From: Anisakis pegreffii
Lineage: Eukaryota > Nematoda > Chromadorea > Rhabditida > Anisakidae
DNA: 64,000 nucleotides
Assembly: GCA_035041965.1 (NCBI GenBank)
Contig: JAPYMA010003058.1
Coordinates: 93,419 to 157,418 of the forward strand
Direction: 5' to 3'
The translations under genes and the position numbers were made by a program. Below, piece by piece: positions 13,086 through 24,671 of the stretch (its first letter is position 1; every line of letters begins with the position of its first letter). Under the pieces are notes generated by a model. The model saw only the letters and a program-made list of their open reading frames with translations, did no database searches and was not told the origin of the DNA.

Positions 13086-13241
13086 CTAATCTTCAATCGT
13101 GCACTCGAGCTGAGGCGCAGATTTGGTTGAGTTCGTCGTCAGCGATTGTGGTGGTGATGAAGCTCCTCGTTTTGTTGAATTCATATCATTAAAATTTCGG
13201 CGTCGATATTTTTTACAAAAATACCAGAGAGTCAGAGGAAG
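13086..13241 (-). CDS. Possible orphan terminal exon, product unknown
   Basis: On the minus strand a good acceptor (TATGCAG, ending at 13242) is followed by 51 codons and a TAG at 13088-13086. The peptide has a short hydrophobic start (LPLTLWYFC), a basic cluster (KKYRRR) and a Ser/Thr/Pro-rich tail, like a membrane segment followed by a cytoplasmic tail. Codon use looks more coding-like than the surroundings. No upstream partner exon could be found in the 1.3 kb before the ankyrin gene on the other strand, so it may be chance. No function is assigned. Confidence 0.2.
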   Translation of the reverse strand, partial: LPLTLWYFCKKYRRRNFNDMNSTKRGASSPPQSLTTNSTKSAPQLECTIED

Positions 13242-14540
13242 CTGCATACGTAAACCACTCACGACAATGAGCGAGCGAGTCGAGGAAGCCTTCCGATTTT
13301 TACAGATTATTTGACGGCAAAAGTGACCAACACTTTCTAAGCTTGAGGTAATTTTATGGTTTTGTTTACCAGAAGCAAAATAAAAACAGATTTTAGCATG
13401 GACTTTAAGAGCAGATATTAGCAATCTAAACTACAAAATTACTTACACCACAAATTTGATGCCTTTAAGCTGAGTGGTCGGTAGTCTTCGACTTGCTCTT
13501 ATTTCTTCTCTTATTGCACTGCATATCTAAAAGATGGCTGAGGTATTTTCATAGAGGAACTCTGTACTATCGAAGGACTTATTGCCCAAGTCGAACATGT
13601 TTTCGTAGTTTCAGATGTTTTCTCATTAAGCCAATATTGTAAACTTCATCACCCGTTATTGTCACCACCAGCAGTTGCTGCTGTCAGTGTTTTTGTGATT
13701 TGTTTCAATCATTCAACGAACTTCCATCGCTGCTCTTTTACCGATAAATCATTTGCTCTGAAAACACTGTCAATAAACATGTAAACAAGTAATTGGAAGA
13801 GGATTTGTTCGAGGAGCAACGAGAGTGAAAATACTGTCACCGCATTTTTTCGTATGACAATCGAAACACTTCAAGCTCTTATGTGGGATTAGATTACAAA
13901 CGACTATGTATCGGATGAAGTGCCATCAAGTTCTGAGTAACGCATTTAATACGCTGTTCATTTCGATACATCATTGAATGTTTTGATTTGTGATTGCTCA
14001 GTTTGAAAAAGTTGAGATGCACTCACAGTATTTTACGTTTTGACTGAACGTGACACAGCGTTGTACGATGTGCTATTTTTACCACTGTTTTATCACATTA
14101 CCAACTAACGCATTTGCAGTTCACGTGAATTGAGCTCATTGCAGCACTGCCTTTTCGTTCCGTAACGCATCCTTTAGAAAACAGCAAGGTGTTCACCGGA
14201 GCTACATAAGTGTAAGCCGGAGTTTAGTGTAAGCGGATGAACCTAAATTGTGGCTTAGTGCTTTCTGTAATTAACCAGTGTCATTTCAAAGCCTCCATTT
14301 AATGAAGCAACTCGAGATGTCATCGTCATAAAGACGAAATACCATATTCTGATTCACGCTCAGGGTAGACGCGTTGATGCACTAAAATAGTGCAGTTAAG
14401 TGCGGTTGTGTGATCGTTAGAAATTGAACGTGCTGTTCGTTCCGTGAATTCATTTCAGTGACTTACTGGGCGAAATTGACGCAAATTTTATTTTCAGTTA
14501 GAGGTTCATAAGTAAGCCATCGAACTCTATCAAGAACAAT

Positions 14541-14547
14541 AATTCAG
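14541..14547 (+). promoter_or_regulatory. Probable trans-splice acceptor of the ankyrin gene
   Basis: AATTCAG abuts the start ATG at 14548 directly. No coding exon lies upstream in frame. This is the usual position of a nematode spliced-leader acceptor and is the main reason for choosing this start. Confidence 0.55.
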
Positions 14548-17500
14548 ATGCCGCATACTCCTAAAAAGGCGGCTTTTTCACCGTTGACCGTTAGTCCGAA
14601 AAAAGATGATGATAAGAGAGCAACTGGTTTTAGTGTTAGTTTTTTTCGATCCCTCTTTGAAATTTCAGTGATATCGCCATCGATGAGAACGATTTCAGTA
14701 ACAGTCCGAAAAACTCATGTTTTGACCTAATATGTGCCCATAAACTTTACGAGTCAATATCTCACTGTCACATTATGCCTAAATCCGAAACAGACGACAT
14801 CGTTGCTAACGTTTTAGTTTTTGTACAGGTTTTAAGTCAGACTTCAGTGTCCGATTTGTCTTCAGTAGTAATGAATTGTAGGTAGAGTTAATGCGAGCAG
14901 TGTTAACTAATGATGAAGATGGTGTATTGAACTTGATAGATGAAGATGTAGATGTGAACGGATTGGATGATAAAGGATCATCAGCACTGCACGTGGCCGC
15001 TTTCTTTGGCTATGAATCCATTTTGATCTCGCTGATTGACGCTGGTGCTCGAATTGGTGCACGTGACAATTTATGGGTTACGCCGCTTCACAGGTTCACT
15101 TTTACTTTATTTTTTCCATCTGAATAACCTCTTTATTTACTTATTTCATTTGGATATCACTATCATCGAACAATACCATTGGGTCGTGCGACGTGGGACC
15201 GAGCCATAACTTGTACCTCAGCTTTAACTCATCTTAGGGAACAGCCATCATTTCATCATTGCTGACGTGTTTTGTCAGTTTCAGCATCAGCACAATTTCA
15301 AACGAGATGAGGATAATATTGATGTCTCGTTTTGAATATCACTGTTACATTGTGATAGTGTATCCCTCAGTTCGATGTTCAAAAGCCTAAGTAAATTCAA
15401 ATGTATATTGAGAGGATTTACATTTTCTCAGTTATCCTAATCATAATTGAATAATGATTAAATCAACTCACTTCATTCTTTTCCATTGAGATGAACAGGT
15501 CATTATTTTCAGTTGAAGCCTGTATCGTTATTGAGAATACTTGCATTAGTAATTTGCATTGAGTGGGCATGTGGTATCCTTACTGTTGTTCTGTTTTGAG
15601 TTAATGTTTGAGTGAATGGGAATGTTAATTATTTTCAGAGCATGTATCAGAAATAACTATTCAGTGGTGTTAGCTCTGCTTGAAAGAGGTGCAAGTCCTC
15701 GCGCACAGTGCAAACGTTTTATGACACCTTTGCATTTAGCCGCACAAAATAATGCCATCAAAAGTGGTGAAATACTCATCGCATATGCACCTGATGTGAT
15801 TGGTCAGTCGTTGCTTTTGAAATTAATTGCTTATTTGAGATGAGACTGTTATTCATCAATTTTATATCAGCTCAGTGTTCAAGTTGAGAAACATTCATTA
15901 TTTATAGCTGTATCTTTGAAGTGGAATTTCCAGTTAGTTCTAGTTTGCAACGAACCATCAGGGATCATATATTCTTGCAATCATACATATTTGAAGTTTC
16001 CTTGTGATGAGGCCATCCACCGGAAAGTTTCTCTAAATCGAAATGAACATGGATGAAATTCGATGAATAAAAACAGTTTCGAGGCGATTTTCCTTCCCAG
16101 GGATATTTTTATTGAAGCTTTCTTGTTTCGAGTGGTAGCATTCAACGTGAGTAGTGGGTGACTGGGAAAGGTTCGGGAAAAAATTGATGCTTTTTGTGGG
16201 AATGAAAATTCACTTATAAATGTATTGAGCATAGCACAGTTCCGAATCAGAAAATATTTCGTTTGATAACTGAATAATAATTTTTTTCAACATTTTTGTT
16301 GCGATGTTTTCATTTTTATCATTTACTTCTCTGGTGATGCCTGAAGTGTTTTTTCTTGAAAATTTCTATTAGAGTTTGTGCTAAGTATGCAAAGTTGATG
16401 GTCGATGTGATCTTAATTTAAGATAAAACGGATTGGAGTGGATGTACGGCGTTGGATCATGCATCATTTTACGGCAATATCGAATTCGTGCAGATGCTCT
16501 TGGAAAAAGGTGCAAATGTTAATGCAAAGTACGTTGAATTTTGGATTTTTATCGCAGTTGGGGATGAAAGTGTTTGATATCATAAAATCTTTGTATTAGT
16601 TGAAATGTGGTGGAGAATTTTTTTTGCGATTGAAGGTATCCATAGATGATGAGTGTTTATGCGATGGTTTTGATAGGAATTTGCAGTTTGCAATTGAATT
16701 CAGAAATAAGCAAGGACGTACGGCCGTACATTGGGCATCAATGGGTGGTAATATGAATATACTGAATGCGTTATTCGAGAAGGGTGCAGATCTGAATTCG
16801 CGCGATTCACAGTCGAATACAATTCTTCATTACGCATCAATTTGTGGTGATGTCGACTCGATAAACTTCATCCTTCAGAACGCTACGATGACTATTGACA
16901 GTGCATCTTCATTATCCTATACACCGCTTCATTACGCGGTTAACAATGGACGAAGTCGTGCTGTTGAGACGTTTGTTGCTTTTATTTGTAACTGTTTTTA
17001 GCATTTGATTTGATTTCATTCGATTGAATGTTGCGTAGAAAAATTGTAATTTTGGGCGAATATTGTTCTGTTGTTCACTGTTTTTTTGAGCCCAATTAGA
17101 GGGATCTTAAAATCAAGTCTGTACGATACTTTCGGTGTGCTCTCATATGGGGTTTATCTTTTTTGTTTTTTCGATATAGGCATTCCAATTATTCATTTCA
17201 TTTTTCTTGTTCTGCTGCTATATTTGAGATACTAACTAACCAAGAAGTGAACCGGTTGAGGTATCTTTGCGTTTTTGCTGCAATAGGTATTTGAACAGTT
17301 GATGTTTTTAGTCTTCTCCAAAATGGTGCAGATCCAAGTTTGACGTGTGGTCCACAGTTATTTAGTGCACTTCATCTGTCAACGGGATCAACCGAAGGAA
17401 CGTTGTGTTGTGAGGTTCGTTCTAATGGTTTTCAGTTGTTTTTTGATTATTTCACCGCAGAAATTGTGAAAACAATGCCAATTATCGAAATGAAATTTGT

Positions 17501-20500
17501 ATCCCAATACTAACTCGTGAGTGGAGGACTGGAAATTGTTTCGCCGTCAGCGCGAACAAACTGTTAATTGACATCTGCACAATCTGTAGATTTTTTCATG
17601 ATCGCAAACAAACTTTTATTTTTATCAATTCATAAAACAGAGATCAGAGACTGTTTGGGGTTACAATATGAAATGAATGAACAGCCTGTCGTGAACTGGA
17701 AGATGTGTTGTGTACTTTTGCTTGTGAATATAAGATTCGTGTGAGAAAATGAATAATTGTGTTTGCAAGATGCAATTTTAGCTAATATTAATGACCGGTT
17801 GTGATGTAAACCAACGGTCAGCAGATGGCAGTACAGCACTGCATTACGCATGTGAATTTGGACGCATTGCTCGCACCAAAATGTTAGTCGAGAAAGGAGC
17901 ATCTGTTAATATTGTGAATGACGAAGGTGTATCTCCACTACACGTATGTGCTAGATTTGGTCACGACATCATTTCGAAATTCATCATCGAATCTGGAGCG
18001 GATGTGAATTTGTTAGTTATTATCATCCTAATCGTTACCGCTGTTCTTATAATCATTGCTTCTACTTCATCATCGCGGTTTTATTGATCATATTTGAACG
18101 TTGTGAGTGACACTGAATGATTGTTTAGACAAACGAACGAAGGTCACTCAGCATTGCATTTGGCTGCATATCGTGGTTTTTTGAATGTTGTGCGGACGTT
18201 ATGTGAAAACAATGCCAATGTGAACTTGATGGATTTGAATGGTAGAACTGCACTTCATGTCGCTGCACAATCAACTAATCCTAACAGGTTTGTTGACACT
18301 TCATCGCATTGTTTTGAAAGTCATTTTCGATGCATCAAACTTTCTTCTCAATATGGACTCAATTTGACGTTTCGATTGCTGTTCTGAAGCAGATTGTTTC
18401 GATTCATTTGTCAATTTACAACATGGATTTTTAGGTACGATTTTCTTGTTGAAAACAGCTGTGAGTTTACGTAACCTCTGAATTGTTTGCAGTGAATTCG
18501 TGGTGGACTATCTTCTGTCAATGAATATAAATGCACAAGTAATCGATAAAACTGGACGAACGGCACTGCATTATGCAGCTCGTAATGGAGTGTCATCGAT
18601 AATCTACAAGTTGTTGAATGCAGGCATTGAAGTTGACGTGCAGGACAAGTACGGCTTTACAGCGTTGCATTATGCTGCACCGCTTAAGAACGAATCCGCA
18701 TTCAAGGTTTGTCGTTGTCATTATCTTTTCACCTATCACCTTACTGCTCATTTTCAAGTCAACAAAAAAATGCAACATTCATTTCAGATATTCAACAATG
18801 CTTTTAGCTTCATTCTAGTTATTTTTTTATTTAGCTTCGTTCCAGTTACTGAAATATTTTATTCGGTTTGGTTTTTTGTCTGAAATTAGTTATCCACGAC
18901 TGAGTAATGAGATCAGATTTTTTCACGTGCATACGTATATGTTCATGAATGTATTTTTTCATGAAGATGTGTGTATTTTTAACTGATCGATTATTTTGAT
19001 TTTGTATTCATCTTTGCTTGGATCATTTGCATTATTCCCAGTTTTGGAAGTGCCATTCAGCATTTTCAACGTTTCCAAAAGTTATTCCGTTGTGTACTTG
19101 TAAAAGTGCTTATATTCTTTGTTTTCGAAATGTTAGAATTTTTAACCGTTGAGAATTTTTTGAATCATTCAGAAACAATCGTTTTTAATAGATATTGCTT
19201 TCAGTGTGTAAAGCAGTTGTGTCGTGCGAATGAATCAGTTGTGAAACGACGAGATATTAACGGTTTTTTGGCACTTCATTACGCGGTTTTTGCCGATAAT
19301 ATGGATGTTGCAATGCTGGTGATTGGTTGTTTTTGTCACACTTCAGTTTCAGACTTACAAATTACTCTTTCGGATCGCATGAGTAGGAGCCACTAGAAAC
19401 ATCTCTCCATTTCAAGTTTACTAAGTTGACAATTTGATTCAGAAATATTAACAGGAACCAATAATTTTTCTAGAATTCCTTTTTTTTCATTCTCATAATT
19501 TCTAGAATAAAATAATTTCTAGAATTCCTCCTGTTGTTATAATTCAGTTGGTTCATTCGATAGTCACTCGAAAAAAATTCAATAAATCCATCAGATAGTC
19601 TCCCGAAATAAAAATGCGTAAATGGTTTTGTTTCAGTTGGCAGATGTGATGACCGATGTTCATGTACCATCCACAAAAGATCCGTTGCACATAACGTTGT
19701 ATCATGTCGCGGCTCGTTATCGACATTCCAAAATGTTGAATAAATTGTTGGCACTCTATCACAAACGCTCACTGAACGTTGATAAACAGCTGTCCGCTAA
19801 ACTCAATAATACTATCGGTTTAGAGGCTGATTACTTCGGTCGCATTCCAATGCATTATGCGATGTCGCAAGGTATCTGATTAGCCAAACATTAATTTTTT
19901 CTTCTCCTATTTTCAGCGCTTTGATAATCTGATAGTTATGATGATAGCGTGACATTGCAGAGCACTGCGGATAGCAACATCGTGAATAACGAATTATAAT
20001 ATGAATGAAAATAAGTGAATCGGTGGAAGCGGTAAAATATCGCATCTGAACATAAGTGTAGTAAAAAAACGATAGGATGCTATTTATGAAAGCAGATACT
20101 ATTGCTGATATATTTAGAGACTGAATATACTCTACGAAATAGTGAAGTTACAATGAAATGTTTTCGGATGCTAAGTGAATGAAAATGATGTATCGAAACA
20201 GGATGTCGTTCTTCGATGGATATTTTACTGGGCACAGCAATTCGTAAGCGTGCATTGATATGCAAAGATAATGACGGTGTAACACCAATCCATGCGGCTG
20301 CATCCAGAGGACATTTGGACTGCTTGACGGAATCTATTAAACTCATTAAGTTCAATGACATAAATGTGCTCGACAAGAAAAGCAGGTCTATCTTTGCTTG
20401 TATCCTTTCGTAGCACTTTGAATCTCATAATAATACGACACCTTTTAAGATGAACTCTGTTTTGTTATGATTTTGATAGCAGTGTTCGTTTTTGAGTTGT

Positions 20501-23500
20501 CGATATTTTCAAATTTTTATTGCGTTATAATAACGTATTCATGATTCGAGTAATTCAAACCAACTTTGTTGCTCTACTCACCAGTGTGCGAATACACCAT
20601 AGACTCGTTGTTTGCGTTGTTATTGAAGCTTTTTATGTCGTAAAAAAATAGCTAATTATTATTCATATGTCTGTATGCAGTGGCCTGAATTCACTGTGAT
20701 TCTATTTCAAATTTTTTTAATAACTGTAGTAGTAATGGTTATTGTAATAGTACAAGTAATGATAAGAATGCTCGAGTTAGCGATGTTTCAAACGGTAATG
20801 AAATAATTATACTCTGTGCAGGACACCGTTGATGTATGCAGTTGGTAATGCACAGTGGGACTGTGCCGAAGCACTAATGGAGTATGAGAAGGTCGATTAT
20901 TTATGTGTTGATAATATGGGACGTGGCTTGATGCATAGAGCAGCGGTAATGTGCGATGTGAAGCAGTGTTTAACACTCATTCAAAAGGGTGCTGACTTCG
21001 TTTGTGAGGATCAGTTCGGCGTTACACCGCTTCATCTTGCTGCTAAGGAAGGTGAGTATCTATTTGCGATGTTTCTATTCACGATTCGCCACTCCGCTCT
21101 TATAGCGCTGTCAGCAGTTGTTAAATTCCGTCGGTAGTGTGTAGTGAATGCTGAAATAATGAAGAAATGAAAATAAATGCTTCATTAATACAAGTTATTA
21201 ATTGACTTGAGTTTCATGATTATTGAGACATGTATTCATTAGCACAGCTCATTGTCAAATGAGCTTGATTGATTAAGGTGACGCAGAGCTGGTGGAAATA
21301 TTATTAAATCGTAAAGCGCCACTGAAAGAAGATGCTAATGGTTTAACACCTTTTGAATGGGCTGCCGCTGGAGGAAGTGTGGCTGTTTTAGAAGTTATAA
21401 GACCATATCGACATCGTTCGAATATTTTCATGTCGATACTCATTGCTGCTTCATGCAATCGTTTCAATGTTTGCAAGGTATGTCTTTCAGATCCATTCTG
21501 CGTCATTTCTTGATTCATCTAGACGATTTTATGATCCCGAGGAGTTCTTAATGAATAAAAAGAAGGATCGTAAGAGATCAACTCCGGCAAAAAATTCAAA
21601 ATGAATCATTATCTGTCGAATGCTTTTACGAGATATGAGATGTTTGAACTCTTTCAAATTTAGAAATGAAATTCCGCGATAGTCATAATATAAAGCGATT
21701 TTTCATTATTTATTTTTCTCGGAATCATTGCGTACTGTCATTGTGTATTTTTCTATGAGCAAAAATAATTTCCAAGATATTTGAATAATTGGTTCCGTTT
21801 TTATTTGGTGAGCCTGTCATTGATATTGCCATCCATACAAATGCACATGATGATATACTGTCATCAGTAATGACTTACTGTTGTGATTGTGTAAATGGTT
21901 GATTTCGTCAAGTGAATTTCAACAATTTAAGTATCTTTTGGATGACTTGCCCGAATGCATCAATGCTATTAATCATTGTGGATGGACAGCACTTCATTAT
22001 GCATCCCATTCTGGATATACGGATCTGGTGCGTTTACTGGTGGATCACGGCGCGGATGCGTCTGCGGTCGATCTTTTACTACGCACTCCGTTAATGTTGG
22101 CTGCGATGAGCAGTGAAGATCGACTGAGTTCGGTTGTTGTTGCCGGTATCGTTTCTCGTATCTTTCATTCATTCGATTTGTCAAGAGTTAGTTATTTGTG
22201 CATAACATTCAACATATTGTTCATCGTAAAATGACCGAAACGACAGTTTACATTCGTTGATCGTTGTTTCAAAAAATTCAGAGTACTTATCAGAAGAATT
22301 TATTTGCTTGATTATATTCTCTTATTGAGTTCAAATAAAAGATACGTTTTCAGAGTGCATTTCGCAGAACATATTTCAGTAACTTTAATTGAGCCGCAAA
22401 ATTTTAGTTGTTGTTTGCTGACATTCAGAACGCTGTGAAGTTTTATAAGAATGCATATAAGATTGTATATTTCATTAGAGTTGAATTTAGTTAGCATTTT
22501 AAAAGAATGTATATTTCATTAGAGTTGAATTTAGTTAGCATTTTAGAGGAATGCTCTATTTCATTAGAGTTGAATTTAGTTAGCATTTTAAAAGATTGTA
22601 TATTTCATTAGAGTTGAAATTAGTTAGCATTTTAAAAGAATGCTCCTGAGTGAAGCGTTGTGGCTGATTCGAGGAGAAATAATTCAGAGACTCTAATAAA
22701 TGCGGGTGCATCAATTGTCCTGCGTGATATCGACGGTAACAGTGCACTGCATCTGGCATGTCTATCGAAAAACGAGGACGTCGCGCGATATATCCTCAAA
22801 CGTCTTGATCCACCGCAGGATGACGGTCATGCTGAACACATCGTTAATTCAGTCAACAGTAAAAAAGAAACGTTCGTTTTTTTAGTTTTTTGAACCGTAT
22901 TTTTTGCGGCGTGCTTCGGTTATTTTTTATTTCGTACGGTTGTATTTAAGTGGTAATTTCACTCAATTATTGGATTTTCTTTTTTTCTGATTATTTTCGT
23001 GTAATTTTCACTCTCTTTAATACTATTATTTACTTCTTCAGAACTGTTACGTTTATTTCAGTTTGATTCATCATTGTCTTGTTAATACGTTTAGTTGATT
23101 TCTTTCAATTGAATTTTTAGCTTGTTCCATCTGGCTTGTAGGGCGGGAATGATGAACTTCTTAACGGAACTTGCTGCCTACTCGTTATATTCAATTACAG
23201 CTCGTGTGAGTGTTTGTTTCTTAGCATAAGTTGTTTGTAATCATCAGTTCTCGTGATTCACAGCGCTTTCTGGCAAAAGTCAGTGGCATTTAATCTGAAT
23301 TCTGAAGTTACTGGACCACTTTCTGTTGCAGTCGTAAAAACAATAGATCGAGTAGCATTTTTAGTAGTAAAAAACTGTTGAGGTAGGAGAAAGTTGCAGT
23401 TGGATTGTTTATATTCATTGAGGTGATCAAGAGGTTACATCCTGGAAACTGATCTCGCTATTATTACTGTTCAATTTTAGGATGAGCGCGATCGTTTACC

Positions 23501-24671
23501 AGCGTTAGCAGCTATCGAGAATGATGATATTGCCGAGTGTGCATCTTTCTTAATCAGTATTCTTCTTGATAATCCGGGTAGTGCTAGAACAAGTGCAGTC
23601 AGTAAGTTGTATTTGTTGTTTTTTTGATTCATTTGTTTGATTGTTATTAAATTTTATAAATAAGTTGATATGAGTGTGTGTATTTGTAATTAGACAACGT
23701 TTCGAAAATATTTTAATTTCAACATAGAGCAAATTTGGCGTGTAAGGAACTTATTTTCGACTTAATCATTTCATTGTGATGGTAACAAATCTATTGTGAT
23801 GATAGCAGATAAATGAATTCATTATATTTGAAAATAACGCTCTTTTGTATTAATGGTTTATCGATAGTGTTGTTCATTTCTCACCCGTACAGTTATGGTT
23901 TTATTTATCGTTTGGTTTGCCGTTTGTTTATTCAATCGGTTGTTTTCAGAGAAATGAACAAATTTGCTAGTGTTAGTGTTAGTTGATTTGTTGTTTCATA
24001 ATATTTCTTATGGTTTCCCCGACGGATCACCTTGAAATAAGACAGTCCTATCAAACTTCTAATAAATATCAGCAGCTCTTCAACGAGTTTCAATTTTCGG
24101 TTTCACACTGTTCATTCCTTCGGATAGATTCTGATTGTAAATTGTCTGCTAAAGTAATCTTGCCAGCCTTGATTACAATTCCCGTATGTTAATAGAAAGA
24201 AATTATGTGAAAATTTTCATATCGTTGCTTCAAGTAGATTCGCTGATTGAATGAAAGCTTGTGTTCGATTATTCAGTTCGTAATTTTTAAAGTCCTAAAA
24301 ATTTCTAGCAGATAATTCATTAGATTTGAGCAACGGGGACGGAGCTTTTGAAGTTTGGAACAGGGAATATTTTGGATTATTTTCTCAGGGAATTGACAAT
24401 CAAATTCCGACAAACCCAAGTCATTTGCAGTTATCAGTCTATTTGCATGATCCTTTCGTCTCCATTCATTTCGGTGCTTTCAAAGATTCATTTTTCTATC
24501 TTTGATTCCTTCCAAATGGTAATTGTGTATTCACTGAACTACTTCATTCGTTGAATGAATCTTACTTTGCCTTGAAATTTTTAATTTTTTGTTTGTATTT
24601 CAGCAGATTGTCCATCTAGACGAAAACGAGCTTCGATGGACACAACCGAAACGGATAGTGAATTTTATTGA
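14548..24671 (+). CDS. ANKRD28: PP6 regulatory ankyrin-repeat subunit (ANKRD28/44/52 type)
   Basis: Nineteen exons join in phase: 14548-14634, 14882-15093, 15639-15802, 16423-16528, 16704-16970, 17312-17414, 17782-18011, 18129-18287, 18493-18706, 19205-19318, 19637-19871, 20202-20385, 20822-21051, 21278-21477, 21932-22145, 22688-22871, 23121-23205, 23481-23601, 24604-24671. The product is about 1058 aa, against about 1053 for human ANKRD28. After a ~30-residue Lys-rich leader it is almost wholly ankyrin repeats (TPLH, TALHYA and similar cores, well over twenty). There are no channel or death domains, which argues against TRPA or classical ankyrins. The end matches ANKRD28: a degenerate last repeat (LPALAAIENDDIAECASFLI) and a short acidic terminus TDSEFY, compared with SDSETY. 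Vertebrate relatives hold the PP6 phosphatase catalytic and SAPS subunits. Which vertebrate paralogue is closest cannot be decided. The exon 2 start (14882) is the least certain junction. Confidence 0.9.
22471..22646 (+). repeat. 44-45-bp minisatellite, four copies, in an ankyrin-gene intron
   Basis: TTCATTAGAGTTGAATTTAG begins at 22471, 22515, 22560 and 22604, giving periods of 44, 45 and 44 bases. Each unit continues TTAGCATTTTA. Copies are nearly identical, with the last having AAATT in place of AATTT. The array ends about 40 bases before the exon at 22688. Confidence 0.9.
24601..24606 (+). promoter_or_regulatory. NAGNAG tandem splice acceptor before the last ankyrin-gene exon
   Basis: TTTCAGCAG offers two adjacent acceptors. 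Both stay in frame with the preceding exon (phase 1 at 23601). The first gives Thr-Asp-Cys, the second Asn-Cys, so use of both would insert or remove one residue near the C-terminus. Confidence 0.6.

Larger units (their letters stand above)
8470..14540. other. Intergenic interval without a recognised gene
   Basis: About 6 kb separates cul-3 from the ankyrin gene. No recognisable protein family or splice-linked exon chain was found on either strand; open stretches up to 112 codons have no motif or partner exon. The interval holds three related repeat copies (10.25, 11.14 and 12.05 kb), a GC-rich island at 11.62-11.82 kb, and one isolated exon-like stretch on the minus strand at 13.1-13.2 kb. 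Confidence 0.6.

Noticed and set aside
14548..24671. TRPA-type channel as identity of the ankyrin gene
   Set aside because: Ankyrin repeats continue to the C-terminus, with no membrane segments or pore. Length and C-terminal tail fit ANKRD28-type proteins.
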